Assembly: GCA_024180945.1 (NCBI GenBank)
Contig: JAKSGN010000037.1
Span: 2,051,501-2,115,500 of the forward strand
Direction of reading: 5' to 3'
DNA from: Macrophomina tecta
Lineage: Eukaryota; Ascomycota; Dothideomycetes; Botryosphaeriales; Botryosphaeriaceae
Length of the DNA stretch: 64,000 nt
The position numbers were made by a program, and so were the translations under genes. Position 1 is the stretch's first letter. Each line of letters begins with the position of its first letter. The notes under the pieces are model-generated. The model was not told the origin of the DNA. It saw nothing but the letters and a program-made list of their open reading frames with translations, and ran no database searches. Of this stretch, positions 22,227 to 34,167 are shown piece by piece.

Positions 22227-22855
22227 TGTTAAATATTAATAAGTAAGCTTGTATAAGCATAGCTTATTAATATATTATATTCCTATTACCTTAGGTATTA
22301 TAATACTACCTAAGGTATATAACGAATATACCTAGGAGTTATAGCGGTGGCAAACTACGGTGGTAAACCACGGTAGCAAACTAAGGTGGCAAAATTCACC
22401 ACCACACTTCACTAACTAATAACTAAATAGGTATAGCCCCTACTAAAATTCCTTTATATGTTATAAAAGTTCAATCATTTCCAGTTATTACAATATAAAA
22501 ATTATGTAAAACGAATAAGGATTAGGGCTAGAATTGTATTTCTTATAAATTATCCTTATTGGATTTCTAATACGGTATATTTAGAAGGATCTACTTATAT
22601 AAGAAATAAGTATATATAAAAAGCTCTAGATAGCACCGTAATTCCGTTCTTTAAGACGCGTAATACTTATAAATAGAATATAAGCTAATAAAAGCTTTAT
22701 TTTATCTTTTATCTCTTCTCTTATCTTTCTTTATTAAATCTTCTATCTACTTCTCTCTTAGAGAATTATCTCTTTCCGACTACTTACTAGGCTTTATTAT
22801 TTATAATATAGCTTAGTAATCCTCTACCCAAGCCTTAGCGCTTTATAACTTATAA
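22227..22855 (+). repeat. copia H left LTR
   Basis: About 629 bp, matching 29940-30551 along its length. It starts TGTTAAATATTAATAAG and contains tandem GGTGGCAAACTA-like units near 22345-22390. It is less mutated than the right copy. It abuts the truncated end of gypsy I directly, with no copia primer site or gag. Confidence 0.85.
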
Positions 22856-22856
22856 T

Positions 22857-25800
22857 CTTATTTCGTAATATCTAGTTATAAGTCTACTAAGCGCTATAAT
22901 TTAGCTATTTATATTACTTATCTAAGAGTTATTATTATACCTTTCTATAGTTACTACTATAAGAAGGGTAAGAAGTATAAGATACTACTAAAAAAAAGCT
23001 AAAAACTTTATTTTCTTATTATTCTAAGTATATCTATCGAGGTTATAGCTATAATATTTAGAATATTCTAATTTAAGATTATAGATTCTTCTAGTTCTTA
23101 ATAAATAGTTATAAAAAACTTAGTTAATTAAAAGTATAATTATTTTTATAGAAAATATTTAGCTACTACTAAAATTCTATTTACTTTTTAGTAGATTTTA
23201 GAGATAGCTTAAAACTTTCTTCTTACTTCTATAGTTTATTTAGAGTATTTAGAGTAGTAAGAGTAATTTTTTAATAATTAAAAGTATAAAATAGTATATT
23301 AGGGTTTATTATTCTTAGAGAAGCTAGAGCTTAAGAAGACGTATATAGTATAGCTATTAAGTTTAGATAGTAATAATATAGTAAGTTCTAATAGAATAGT
23401 TTTTTAAAAGATACTAGTAGACTAGTTTTAGATATTCTTAATACCTTCTCTAGGTTTTATATTATAGAAGAATACTCTAGATTTAGATAGTTAGAATTTT
23501 ATTAGTAATATTTCTAAATAAGTCCTTTATAGTTAAGATAAGAGACTAGTTTCTATAAAGATTTTTAAGAATCTCTAGCGGGGTCTATTTCTTTTTATTT
23601 AATAAAGTACTTAAATTAACTATTAATCTAGTCTTTATTAAGGATTTTCTCTACTAGCTATTCTCTATCGGCGTCGTCGAGGTATATTTTAAATTCTAGA
23701 TCGGGTTTAATATTACTATATATAGGTTCGAGTAAGAAAATATAGAAAACTAAGTATATATTTATTTATTCTAATAATTTAAGTTTAAAGAAAATAGATA
23801 AAAGTTTTTTTTTAATCTAATAGAGTCTAATTTTCTTATAGTCTAATTTATTATTTAATTATATAGTTTTAATATTTTTCTAAAAAGCTACACTTTATTT
23901 TTTTTTTAGAAGTAGTAATGCCTAGTATCGTCTATTATAGTATATAACTATTTAGTATATAGTAAATTTAATATCTCTAACTAGTTCTTAGTATAATTTA
24001 CGTAGCTAATCTACTCTAAGTATAGTTTTTTAGATAAGTACTTCGTAGATCTAGAATTCTCTAAAGGCGATAGAGTTAAATTTATAGTTAGTATAAAAGA
24101 ATATAGTTTATATAGCTTCTATTAATATACTATTATATATATATTAGACTAGTAGTAGGAGTTTAATCTAGTTATTTTATCTATAGTTTAGATAGAATCT
24201 TAGGTATAACTCTAGTATCTAGTTAATTTATTTTATCTATTTATTAATTTATAAGTATATTATTATTAATATTTTATATTTAGTTTCTAGCTTATAGACT
24301 AAGGTTTACTAGAACTTAGCTCTAAATTATAGATTTTAATTTATAATTAGTTCCTTAGGTATTCTATAGTAGGTAAAAATATATTTAAAAAAAAGATAGA
24401 TATAGCCCTCTACTTTAATTTTCTTATTATAAAAGATAAAGTATATCTATTTTATTAGATAATTAATAATAATTAAAATAGTATTATATTATATTTTAGT
24501 TATAAAGTCTACTAAAATTAGTAGATTAATTATAAAGTCTATTTTAATCGGCTCTTAGAGTTTAGTTAGCATTATAATAAGCTATAGTTATTTATATAGT
24601 ATATATTATACTACTTTATTCTTTATATATTCTTTATATTTCTAGATAATATTTTCTACTATTTTTCTTATTTAGGAAAAATAAAAGTATCTTATAAGTT
24701 ATTTTAAGATTCTTATTATTCCTAGGTATTTATAAACTACGAATTTCTAGTATTCCTTTATTAGTTATTTATATAGAGGTATTAGTATATAGATTTTTTT
24801 ATAAAATAGTATATTACCTTTATAATCTTATACTAGGTTAGGGTTATTATATTTAGAAGTATCTATTTATTATAGTAGTTCTTAGAATAGTAGATTATTA
24901 CTATATTTTCTTTAAATAATTTATTTTTAGATAGTAGTGTTATTTTCTTCTTTATCTATTATTACTTTTATAGTTCTTTTAGGTATAGATTCTTTATTCT
25001 ATAGTTTATTATTATTTTTAGGTTTCTATTCGGGTATTAGAATTCTTAGGGGCTTATTATTATTAATAGAGCTACTTAGTTATATAATAAATACTATTAT
25101 TTATTCTTTCTAAAATATATTAAATTCTTTAATAATTTAGAAATGATTAGGGCCTAATATACTATTATTATTTTATTAAAGTACTACTAGTAATAACTCT
25201 AGTTTTTCTTCTATATAGTTTTAGAATATCTTCTATCTTTCTTAGATTTATAATAACTTTTTCTAGTTTAATAATAAAGTCTAGAAATTTAATCTTTTAG
25301 ATATAGAAGGTATATTTTTCTAGTTTAACTAAGAGGCTATATTTAAGTAGTTTTTAAAAAATCTTAGAGATATATTTTTTATATTTTTTAAAGGTTTTTA
25401 AGTAAATTAAAATATTATTAAGATAGCTATATAAAACCTATTTAAGTATTTCTATAGAATATAGTTAATAAGGGCTTAGAATATAGTAGAAATATTAATA
25501 AACCTAAATAATATTACTAAATATTTATATAGACTATATTAAGTTTAAAATATAGTTTTCTATTTATATTCTTCTTTAATTTAAATAAGGTAATAGCCGT
25601 CCCATAAATCTAGTTTAGTAAAGAACTATACTTTAAAGAAGTAATTTCTTAGTTTATTAATATAGAGTAGAGGGTAGTAGTCTTTAATAGTAATATTATT
25701 TAAGAATCTATAGTCTATATAAAGATATAACTTACTTTCTAGTTTTAATATAAAGAGAATGGGTAATTCTACTAAGAACTAAGAGAATTAAATATATTTT

Positions 25801-28378
25801 TTTTTAGTAATAGATCTAGGTATTCTTTTATTACTTATAATTCTTTTTCTAATATTAGATATAATAGTCTAAATTAAGGTTTAGTATCTAGTTTTAGATT
25901 AATCTTATAGTTTTATAGTTAGTATTTTAGTAATATATCTTTAATCGTTTCTTTAAAAATGTTCTTAAATTAGTAGTATTTCTTTAGAATACTATCTAGA
26001 TATTATTTATAGATTCTAGTAGAATTATTATCTTCTATAGATATTAGATAGTCTAGTTCTTCTCGTCTAGTAATATTAATTTATTAGGTTTATTCTTTAT
26101 TTATAGTAGTAGAGTAATACTATATTATTCTAATTACTTATTTCTTCTTTCGGGTCCTTTCTAAGGCTATTTATAATATTAGGCTTATATAAATAATTAG
26201 CTTAGCTTTAGTTTATAATTTTTATTTTAGTTCTTTCTAGTTTCTTTTTTTTAACTTAAGAATAACTTCTCTATTATTTTAATTATATTATAGTTTCTAT
26301 TTCTTTTACTAAGAAATACTAAGAATAATATTATACTTAGAAATCTTAGTAATATTTAAGTAGATATATTCTCTATAGTCTTTATATTTAAGAATTAGTT
26401 TTAGAGTTTTAATAATTATCTTTCTATCTCTAAAAAAGCTAGAAAATCTATTAACTATTCTTAGCTAGTAGAATTAGTTCTTTTCTTAGAGTTTTAGATT
26501 AGTCTTTTCCATAAATTAATTTAAGACGTAGTTTTCTTATAAAACTAAGTTAATAAGAATAAGTATTTATCTTCTATTAATCTTTATTATAATAATCTAG
26601 TAGTTTCTATATTTTATAGAATCTTCTTTATTTTCTAGTATATATTCTTTAGAAATTCTAGTTAATACTACTATAGTCTTATAGAATAGAGGGCTCGCCT
26701 ACTATAGCTCTAGTTTAGTAGGTATTTCTAGTTTTTTAGATAATATCTACTAATATTCTTAGTCTCTTAATAAGTTAGATAGGCTTTAATGCTATAGGTG
26801 GACTAATAGAGAGTATTATAATTAAAAGCTTTAGATTATTCTTTAGTAGCCGAAGTAGTTTACTTATTAGTATAATAGAAGTTATTTTATTTATTAGAAT
26901 AGCTTCTACTAATATATTTATATTTTCTATAGTAAAAGTAGAGATTCTTTTTATATCTATATTATTTTTCTTCTAGTACTAGCCGAGGGGTTCTTTATTA
27001 ATTAGTATTTAGATTTATAAGGTCCCCTAGTAGTAGACTATTATAAAATTAAATAATATTAGTAGTATTTTAAGAAAATCTTTCTATTTTCTAAAAGTAG
27101 TTATATATACGTAAGTTAATCTAAATTATAGTATATACTATTTCTTAGTATATAGTAAATAGCTTAGTATAGATAAATTTATTTTTAATATAGTTTTTAA
27201 GTTTCTTATAGTAGAGTATATATAGGACCTTATTATTCTATTTAAGATATAAGATATATAGTTAAAATTAAGTAGTATAGTTAGTAGCTAATCTAGTTTA
27301 TTTTAGATAGTAAATTTAATAAGCGGTATTTTAGTAGTAATCTTTATTATTAAACGTAGTATATACTACCTTAGTAAATTTTTTAAAACTATTAATAATT
27401 TCTTTAGTTTTCTTATATAGCTTAGTACTATTCTAGTTAATCTAATATAGCTTAAATTATCTAATAGTATTATTTCTTATATAAAAGCTAGTAAATAGTA
27501 CTTTCTAGATATTATCTTAAAAGAAGATTTAATATATATAAAAGTATATTTAAATTTATTATAGAAATTTATTTAGTTATTCTCTAGCTCTATTAAATAT
27601 ATCTAGGGCTTTAATTTTTAGTTTAAAGGCTAGAAGTATAACTAGACCCGTTAATTTAAGATTTATAGAGGGTTTCTATATAACTTCTTAGTTAGTTATC
27701 GGGGTCTATATTAGATAAGTAATTAAGAAAATTAGAATTTAGATTAAATAAGCTATTTATTTAAATTACTCCCGTTAGCTAAATTCGAGGTATTATATAG
27801 TAGTTTAAAGATTCTAGATAAGCCCGTATAGTACCTACGTAAAATCTTAAGGTTAAGATTAGATTAGAAATTATTTTTTAGTTATAGATATATTTTTTTC
27901 TTAGAAGTTATACTAGAATAGAAAATTTTTATTATTTATAGTTAGTATTCTTTACTAGGTAATTATCTTTAGTACCTATAGAGTAGTAGTTAAAGTATTA
28001 TACTAATACTCTTTCTAGAAAAGGTCTAGTATATTATTAAATAACTTAGACTTTCTAGAGGCTATCTTAGTAGGTAGAGAAGATTCGCGTAGTAATAAAA
28101 TAAGAATTAATTAATAAGTTAACTATAAGGGTCTTATTTACTATAAATAAGTATAGTCTATATATATAGAGTAGTTAGTTAGATTATAGTAGATTACTAG
28201 CTAGCTTACTATAATCTAGTAAGCTAAGTAATTTAGAATTAGTATACTAGGTAATAGCTCTATCTTCTACCCTTTAGAACGTAATCTAAGCTAAGAATTT
28301 TTTACTTTAAGAAGTTAGAATCTTTTTTAGAGAGTAGAGCTACTCTTTCTCTATTTTCTTTAGCTAGTATTATAATAC
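22857..28378 (-). pseudogene. gypsy I, minus-strand copy of the gypsy A family lacking its left LTR
   Basis: Read right to left: 5' LTR (28093-28378), gag, protease, reverse transcriptase, RNase H, integrase and 3' untranslated sequence. The reverse transcriptase block at 25402-25428 reads SYLNNILIY, with both catalytic aspartates changed to asparagine. The 3' end (22857-22995) matches 16150-16310 of gypsy A but stops before the polypurine tract and LTR, at the copia H LTR. The element is thus truncated by deletion or recombination. TAA/TAG stops are frequent, and CA/TG dinucleotides are almost absent. Confidence 0.83.
28093..28378 (-). repeat. gypsy I 5' LTR
   Basis: The reverse complement of the 285-bp gypsy A LTR (16383-16667), including the inverted TAGCTAGCTTACTA motif. 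Its outer end reads TATTATAATA at 28369-28378. Confidence 0.83.
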
Positions 28379-29927
28379 TTATATTAAATATAAAGCTAGA
28401 TAGGTAGCTAAAGGCTTTATATAAAAGTTTAGAGTTAACTATAAAGAAACTTTTACTAATACTACTAAGCCTATAATATACTATCTTCTACTAGTAATTA
28501 TAGCACGCCTCGACTAGTATATTTACTAATAGAATATAAAATAAGCCTTTTCTAATACTTCTTTAAAAGATATAGTCTATATAGAGTAACTATATAGCTT
28601 TAATAAAGAGAAAAAACTAGTTTATTTATTAAACTAAGTTCTATATAGTTTAAAGTAATTAGTAAAAAAATAGTAGTAGTATTTAACTAGTATATTAGTT
28701 AAATATAGCTATAATTCTCTAATAAGTAATATAGCTATCTTTATAAATAAAGATAAACCTATTATCTTAGCCATTTAGATGGATAATATTCTTATATTTA
28801 TCTAATTGGAGGCCTATCTAATAGAGCTATATAAATAGCTTACTAATACTAAGTTAGAAGTATTAGACCTAGGTAAAGCTAAGAAGATTCTATATATTAA
28901 AATTAAATATTCTAAAAATAGCCTAGAACTAAATTAATATAGTTTTATTAATAAAATACTTAAGAATTTTAATAAAACTAGAATAAAATTTAGAAAAATA
29001 CCTCTTCCCTTAGGTCTATTTTTAGAAAGGCCTATTAAAGAAGCTTCTAAAGAATTACTAAAGACCTACTAATAAGAAATAAAGTCTCTTATATATTTAA
29101 CTATATTTATCTAACTAGATTTAGCTTATCTAGTTAATTACTTAGCTAGATTTATAGTATTTTCTATATTAGAATACTATAAAGCCCTTAGCTATCTATA
29201 GGACTATATAAAAGAAATATAGGATTATAGTCTAAAATTAGACCTAGTTAATTAATCTAAACCCCTATGTATAGAAGGCTATAGTAACTTAAATTAGGGG
29301 GGTAATTTAACTAAAAAATCTACCTTAGATTATATATTTACTATAGAATAAGGCTAAAATAAAATAGTACTAAGCTAGCTATCTAAACTATAAAAAACCG
29401 TAGCTATAAGTAGCTATAAGGCCGAGTATATAACTTATAAAAAGATAGTAAAAGAACTTCTTTATATAAAGAATATTTTTAAAGAAATATCTTTTTATAT
29501 TAAAAGACCTATTTAAATTAGTTAAATATATATATATATATATATATATATAGCTAATCGGCTATAGAACTAGCTAGTAATCTCTTATATTATACTAGAA
29601 CTAAGTATATTAATATAAGATACTATTTTATAAGGGACTATATAAATAAAGAAGAAATAGAACTTTATTACTTTTTTACTAAGTCTTTTATTACTAATAG
29701 ACTAACTAAGCTAATTAATAGTTCTAAATAGTAAGAACTTCTAAAGAATATTAGTCTTATAAAGTCCTAGTAATAGTCTTTATAAAGAGACTAAAAGAAG
29801 ACCCTATATATATCTAATAAAAAAAAATACTAAATTACTTATATTTATCTATATATACTATTTCTAAATTATATAATAAACTAAATATAAAATCGAAATT
29901 ATAAATTTCTTATAATACTTATAAAAG
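28379..29927 (+). pseudogene. copia H pol, reverse transcriptase and RNase H part
   Basis: The plus strand encodes the 3' half of a copia polyprotein. The reverse transcriptase block near 28780-28800 reads DNILIFI, followed by LDLGKAKKILYIKI. RNase H follows near 29270-29460 with GYSNLNQGGNLTKKSTLDY and VAISSYKAEY, which match the family D-A-D-W, K-S-T-S-G and S-S-x-E-A-E-Y blocks. Gag, protease and integrase are absent; gypsy I occupies their place. Stops are TAA/TAG. A TA microsatellite follows at 29526-29552. Confidence 0.85.
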
Positions 29928-29939
29928 CTTAGAGGAGAG
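29928..29939 (+). other. copia H polypurine tract
   Basis: The purine-rich CTTAGAGGAGAG lies directly before the right LTR, which fixes H on the plus strand. Confidence 0.7.
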
Positions 29940-30551
29940 TATTAAATATTAATAAGTAAGCTTATATAAGTATAGCTTATTAATATATTACCTTAGGTAT
30001 TAGAATACTATCTAAGGTATATAATAAATATATCTAGGAGTTATATTAGTAGTAAACTATAGTAGTAAACTATAATAGTAAACTAAGATAGTAAAATTTA
30101 CTACTATACTTTACTAATTAATAACTAAATAGGTATAGCCCCTACTAAAATTCCTTTTATATATTATAAAAGTTTAATTATTTCTAGTTATTATAATATA
30201 AAAATTATATAAAATAGATAAGAATAAAGGCTAGAATCTTCTTTCTTATAAATTACCCTTATTAGGTTTCTAATATAGTATATCTAGAAGAATCTACTTA
30301 TATAAAGAATATATATATATAAGAAACCCTAGATAGTATTATAGTTTTATTTTTTAAGACGCGTAATACTTATAAATAAAATATAAGCTAATAAAAGCTT
30401 TATTTTATTTTTGTTATCTTTTTTATTTTTTTTATTAAATCTTTTATCTACTTCTCTTTTAGAGAATTATCTTTTTTTAACTATTTACTAGGCTTTATTA
30501 TTTATAATATAGTTTAGTAATTCTCTATTTAAGCCTTAGTGCATTATAAGT
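29940..30551 (+). repeat. copia H right LTR
   Basis: About 612 bp, starting TATTAAATATTAATAAG and matching 22227-22855. The 3' edge is uncertain by several bases. The following bases (AAGTATAACTTAAT) already belong to the integrase frame of gypsy F. Confidence 0.82.
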
Positions 30552-30561
30552 ATAACTTAAT

Positions 30562-30698
30562 TATTAGATTTAGTAGTAATACTATTAATTAAGAATAAAT
30601 AGTATAAGATATAAAAGAGATACTTAAAAAAAGTCTTTTATTTATTCTCTTTTATAACTAAGCTAAAGTTTATTATATATATATATAATATTCTAATA
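30562..30698 (-). repeat. copia G left LTR
   Basis: A 137-bp repeat starting TATTAGATTTAG and ending ATTCTAATA. Its partner is 36670-36804. It contains a TA microsatellite. Confidence 0.88.
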
Positions 30699-30940
30699 CA
30701 CCCTCTTCGTGTAGTAGTAAAGCTAGTATATAATAAGATAGTAGCTATAGATAAAAAAATAACTATATATATAACTAAGAATTAAACTTATAAACTTAAA
30801 ATTAAAAAGAATAGCGAGCAGGTTCTATTAGCTAAAATATAGTATAACTAACTAAGCCTAATAGCCTTTAGACTATTAAACTATATAGGTGGCTAGGTTA
30901 CTAACTTTAATAGAATATAAAGTAATAACTAATAAGTAGC

Positions 30941-31106
30941 TGTTACAGCGCGGCGACCGTGTTAGGTTTCAGTCGTTGCTATAAAGCCATTCGGCTAACC
31001 TCCCGCCGACCGCGAGTAGCCGGTCAGTCGATAAAAGGTACAGCAATAACTAGCCTAGTGGCTGGTTTGCCCCAACAACTCTATATACAGAGGCGTGTTC
31101 GTAACA
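30941..31106 (-). repeat. TRIM left LTR
   Basis: 166 bp, nearly identical to 31403-31568. The minus strand has a TATA-like TATATAGAG near 31079-31088 that could serve as a promoter. Confidence 0.93.
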
Positions 31107-31402
31107 CTACCTTCCCCCTTAAGGCAGATGTCCTAGCTGCCAGCCTATAGCTTGTTATCTGGATATAGAGTCACCCCTAACCGTCAGATCACACGCTGTT
31201 AGTCGTGAGGGCGGCGCGTAACCTCGGCTGTGAGCCAGGGAACGAGTCATGTCGTGGTGTGCTTCGTCTACTGGTCGCGCTCGCTTCGTGCGAGAGTGGG
31301 TGAACCAGGCCCACTTCTTTTCCACGCCAGCCAACTGGGTAGTCTCTTCCAGTTAATGCACCCGGGACTCGAACCGGTGACCCATGGGTAGGCTGGTTAT
31401 TA

Positions 31403-31568
31403 TGTTACAGCGCGGCGACCGTGTTGGGTTTTAGTCGTTGCTATAAAGCCATTCGGCTAACCTCCCGCCGACCGCGAGTAGCCGGTCAGTCGATAAAAGG
31501 TATAGTAATAACCAGCCTAGTGGCTGGTTTGCCCCAATAACTCTATATACAGAGGCGTGTTCGTAACA
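31403..31568 (-). repeat. TRIM right LTR
   Basis: A 166-bp partner of 30941-31106. The few differences I see between the two are C/T or G/A changes in CA/TG context, spread over both copies. Confidence 0.93.
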
Positions 31569-34129
31569 GTAGCTTAATAATTTAGCTAATCGAATTACTA
31601 TACGCTCTATATATCTAAATAAAAAAAATAAAAAGCATATAATATTAAATAAAGAAAATAAAAGAAACTTAATAATTTTATCTAGTTAGTAGTATAAGTT
31701 TTAATTAGTTAATAAATATCTAGTACTTCTACTTTAGTAGTGCCTTTATAAGTCCGTCTACTATTATATTAGCTATAGACGTTTATCTAAAGTAAATATT
31801 ATCTACTAATACTTCTTATCTAAGCTAGTAATAATAAATATTAATATAGTATAGCTTTATTATTAGTTTTCCAACACTTTTCTCTATAAGCTATAGTATT
31901 ATTTAGTTATTATACTAAATCTATATAAGATAGCCTAGATTAAACTATAGTTAGTTAAAGAATTATTTCTACTAGAAGTACTACTTAGCTATTTTAGATA
32001 AGATAAAGAGCTCTATCTTAATAGTTAATATAGTAATAGTTAGTTATTTAGTAGCTTTCTAATCTACTAAACCTCTAAATAGCGTAATAAGCGAGCCTTA
32101 GTAGCTTCTATACGTTTCTTAATTATTTATATATACTATATTATTACTAATTATAAAGATATTTTATTTATTCTAATAAATGAAGCCGTTAAAGTACAAG
32201 ATAAGTTTCTTTATTTCTCTAAGGTATTTAAGGAGTCTCTATACTAGTATAAGGTAATAATATAATAAATTAGTTAGATAAGCTAATAAAGCTAATATAG
32301 TAAATATAATATTTACTCCCATACTAATTATAGTAAACTATACTAATCCTATCTTATTTTAAAAGATATAAACGTTTTATAGTATTATATATGAGTTTTT
32401 ATTTAGTATAGAAGGCTTATCTTATAGTAAAGGTATTACTAGAGCATTTACTTTTTTAATATTATATTTAGTAATTAGGTTATTAATATAGAATTTCTAA
32501 GAAAAGTAGAGTAAATGCTCTTATTAGTTATAAACTATATATAGTATAAGAAACTACTAGATTTTACCTATTATATATATCTTATAGTATTAGAATAAAT
32601 TATTCTAAAATATCTCTATATAGTACTTATTATTCTTATAATAGGCGATAATAATATTATTAATAAGGAAGAAAATAAAGAGATAACTATTTATATAGAG
32701 ATATAGAGTATCTAGAATTAGTTCTAGGCCGAGTTCCGTAAGTATATTATAGAAGTAATATTACTAAAATACTAGTAATTTTTTAAGGCTATATAGCGCT
32801 TTAAATAGTTAAAGAACTTATTTATTATTTAATATTATTTCTTCTAGTAGCTTATAGTATATTATTTACTTAAGTAGAATATATAAAAACGTATTTATAA
32901 TATTATATTATCTTATTTTAAGGTCGAAGGTATAAATAATAGCTATAAGTACTTAAAAAATATAAAAGACTAGAGTAGCTATAAAGATATCTTTTTAGGT
33001 TTTTTATAGATTATTTCTAATATAAATATATACCTTATATTTTAGTAGATAGCTATTTTTATCGAATTTATACTTAAATATCTAAGTAAGTAGTATTATC
33101 TTTTTAGTATTATCTTATACATCTATTACTAAAATAATCTTCTATATTCTATTATTCTAGACTTTCTATAGTTTCATTTCTACTACTTTAAGAAATTTAG
33201 TGCCTATTAAATATATAAGAGTATTTTTATATATCTTAGGCTTAGATAAAAGAGTATCTTAGTACTAGTATATTAGCTATTTAGTAGATAATACTATAAT
33301 AAATATAGCCCTCTAGGCTTAATCTAAGTACTAATTAAGTAAAAGTTATATAATATAGGCTAATTTATATATTTTTTTACCTTAAATAATTAAATTTAGA
33401 TTAATTTATAGGCTAATTTCTAAGCTTCTTAGTATATAGTTATCTTATACGGCTATTAGATTAGGCGAAGTCTTATATTAGACTAGTATTAGTTACTTAA
33501 GTCTTAGTTATTATTCTTAATTACTTTCTAAGGCTTAAGGAGCTAGTTAGTAATATTATTTAAGCATTATAGATATAGTTTCTAAATCTAGCTCTAGCTC
33601 TTAATTATTCTAGAGTTAACTATCTCTAATTATAGTTATTCTAGTATTCTACATTTAGTATACTTAAAGACTACTTTTAGGCTACTCTTCTTATAAGTTT
33701 AACCTATTACTTATTATAGATAGTAATAGTATTAGTAGTTAAATAAGTAAATTTAGCTAATAACTACTACTAGCTTCTATAACTTAGTTTTATTCTTAAA
33801 ATTCGACTATTTTATTCTCCGAGGACTCGTTGCTCATTAATAAAACTAAGAATAATATAAGATTATTATTATTTAAATAAATTTATAAGTATATAAGAAT
33901 TTATTCTTTCTTAGCTTTAGATACTTCTTAATAGTACTCTTATTTATAAGGTAAGTACTTATTATTCTTATTAAATATAATATCTCTAATATATAGAATC
34001 TTATCTATAGTTAGTATTTAGATTTAAAAGATATTAGTAAAATTATATCTAACTAAATATTTAAGTAGTACTCTTTTCTAAAGTTTTTAGATATATAGAA
34101 TTATTTTATTTAGTATATATACTTTATAG

Positions 34130-34167
<38 letters not shown>

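Larger units (their letters stand above)
30941..31568 (-). mobile_element. TRIM, a miniature LTR retrotransposon
   Basis: A 628-bp element with two 166-bp LTRs (30941-31106 and 31403-31568) that begin TGTTACAG and end GTAACA. The exact target duplication is GTAGC (30936-30940 and 31569-31573). The 296-bp interior has no coding frame. The minus-strand purine run AAGGGGGAAGGTAG ends at the left LTR, which suggests minus orientation. Near the other end the minus strand reads GGTTCGAGTCCCGGGTGCA, resembling a tRNA T arm. Composition is normal, in sharp contrast with the surrounding copia G. It is non-autonomous and would depend on another element's enzymes. Confidence 0.93.

Noticed and set aside
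30941..31568. Possible functional tRNA gene inside the TRIM
   Set aside because: Only a T-arm/B-box-like stretch is visible; I could not find a matching acceptor stem or anticodon arm at the right spacing.
34130..34167. Long TA dinucleotide run
   Set aside because: A simple microsatellite inside a RIP-degraded element; similar runs occur at 29526-29552 and in the copia G LTRs.
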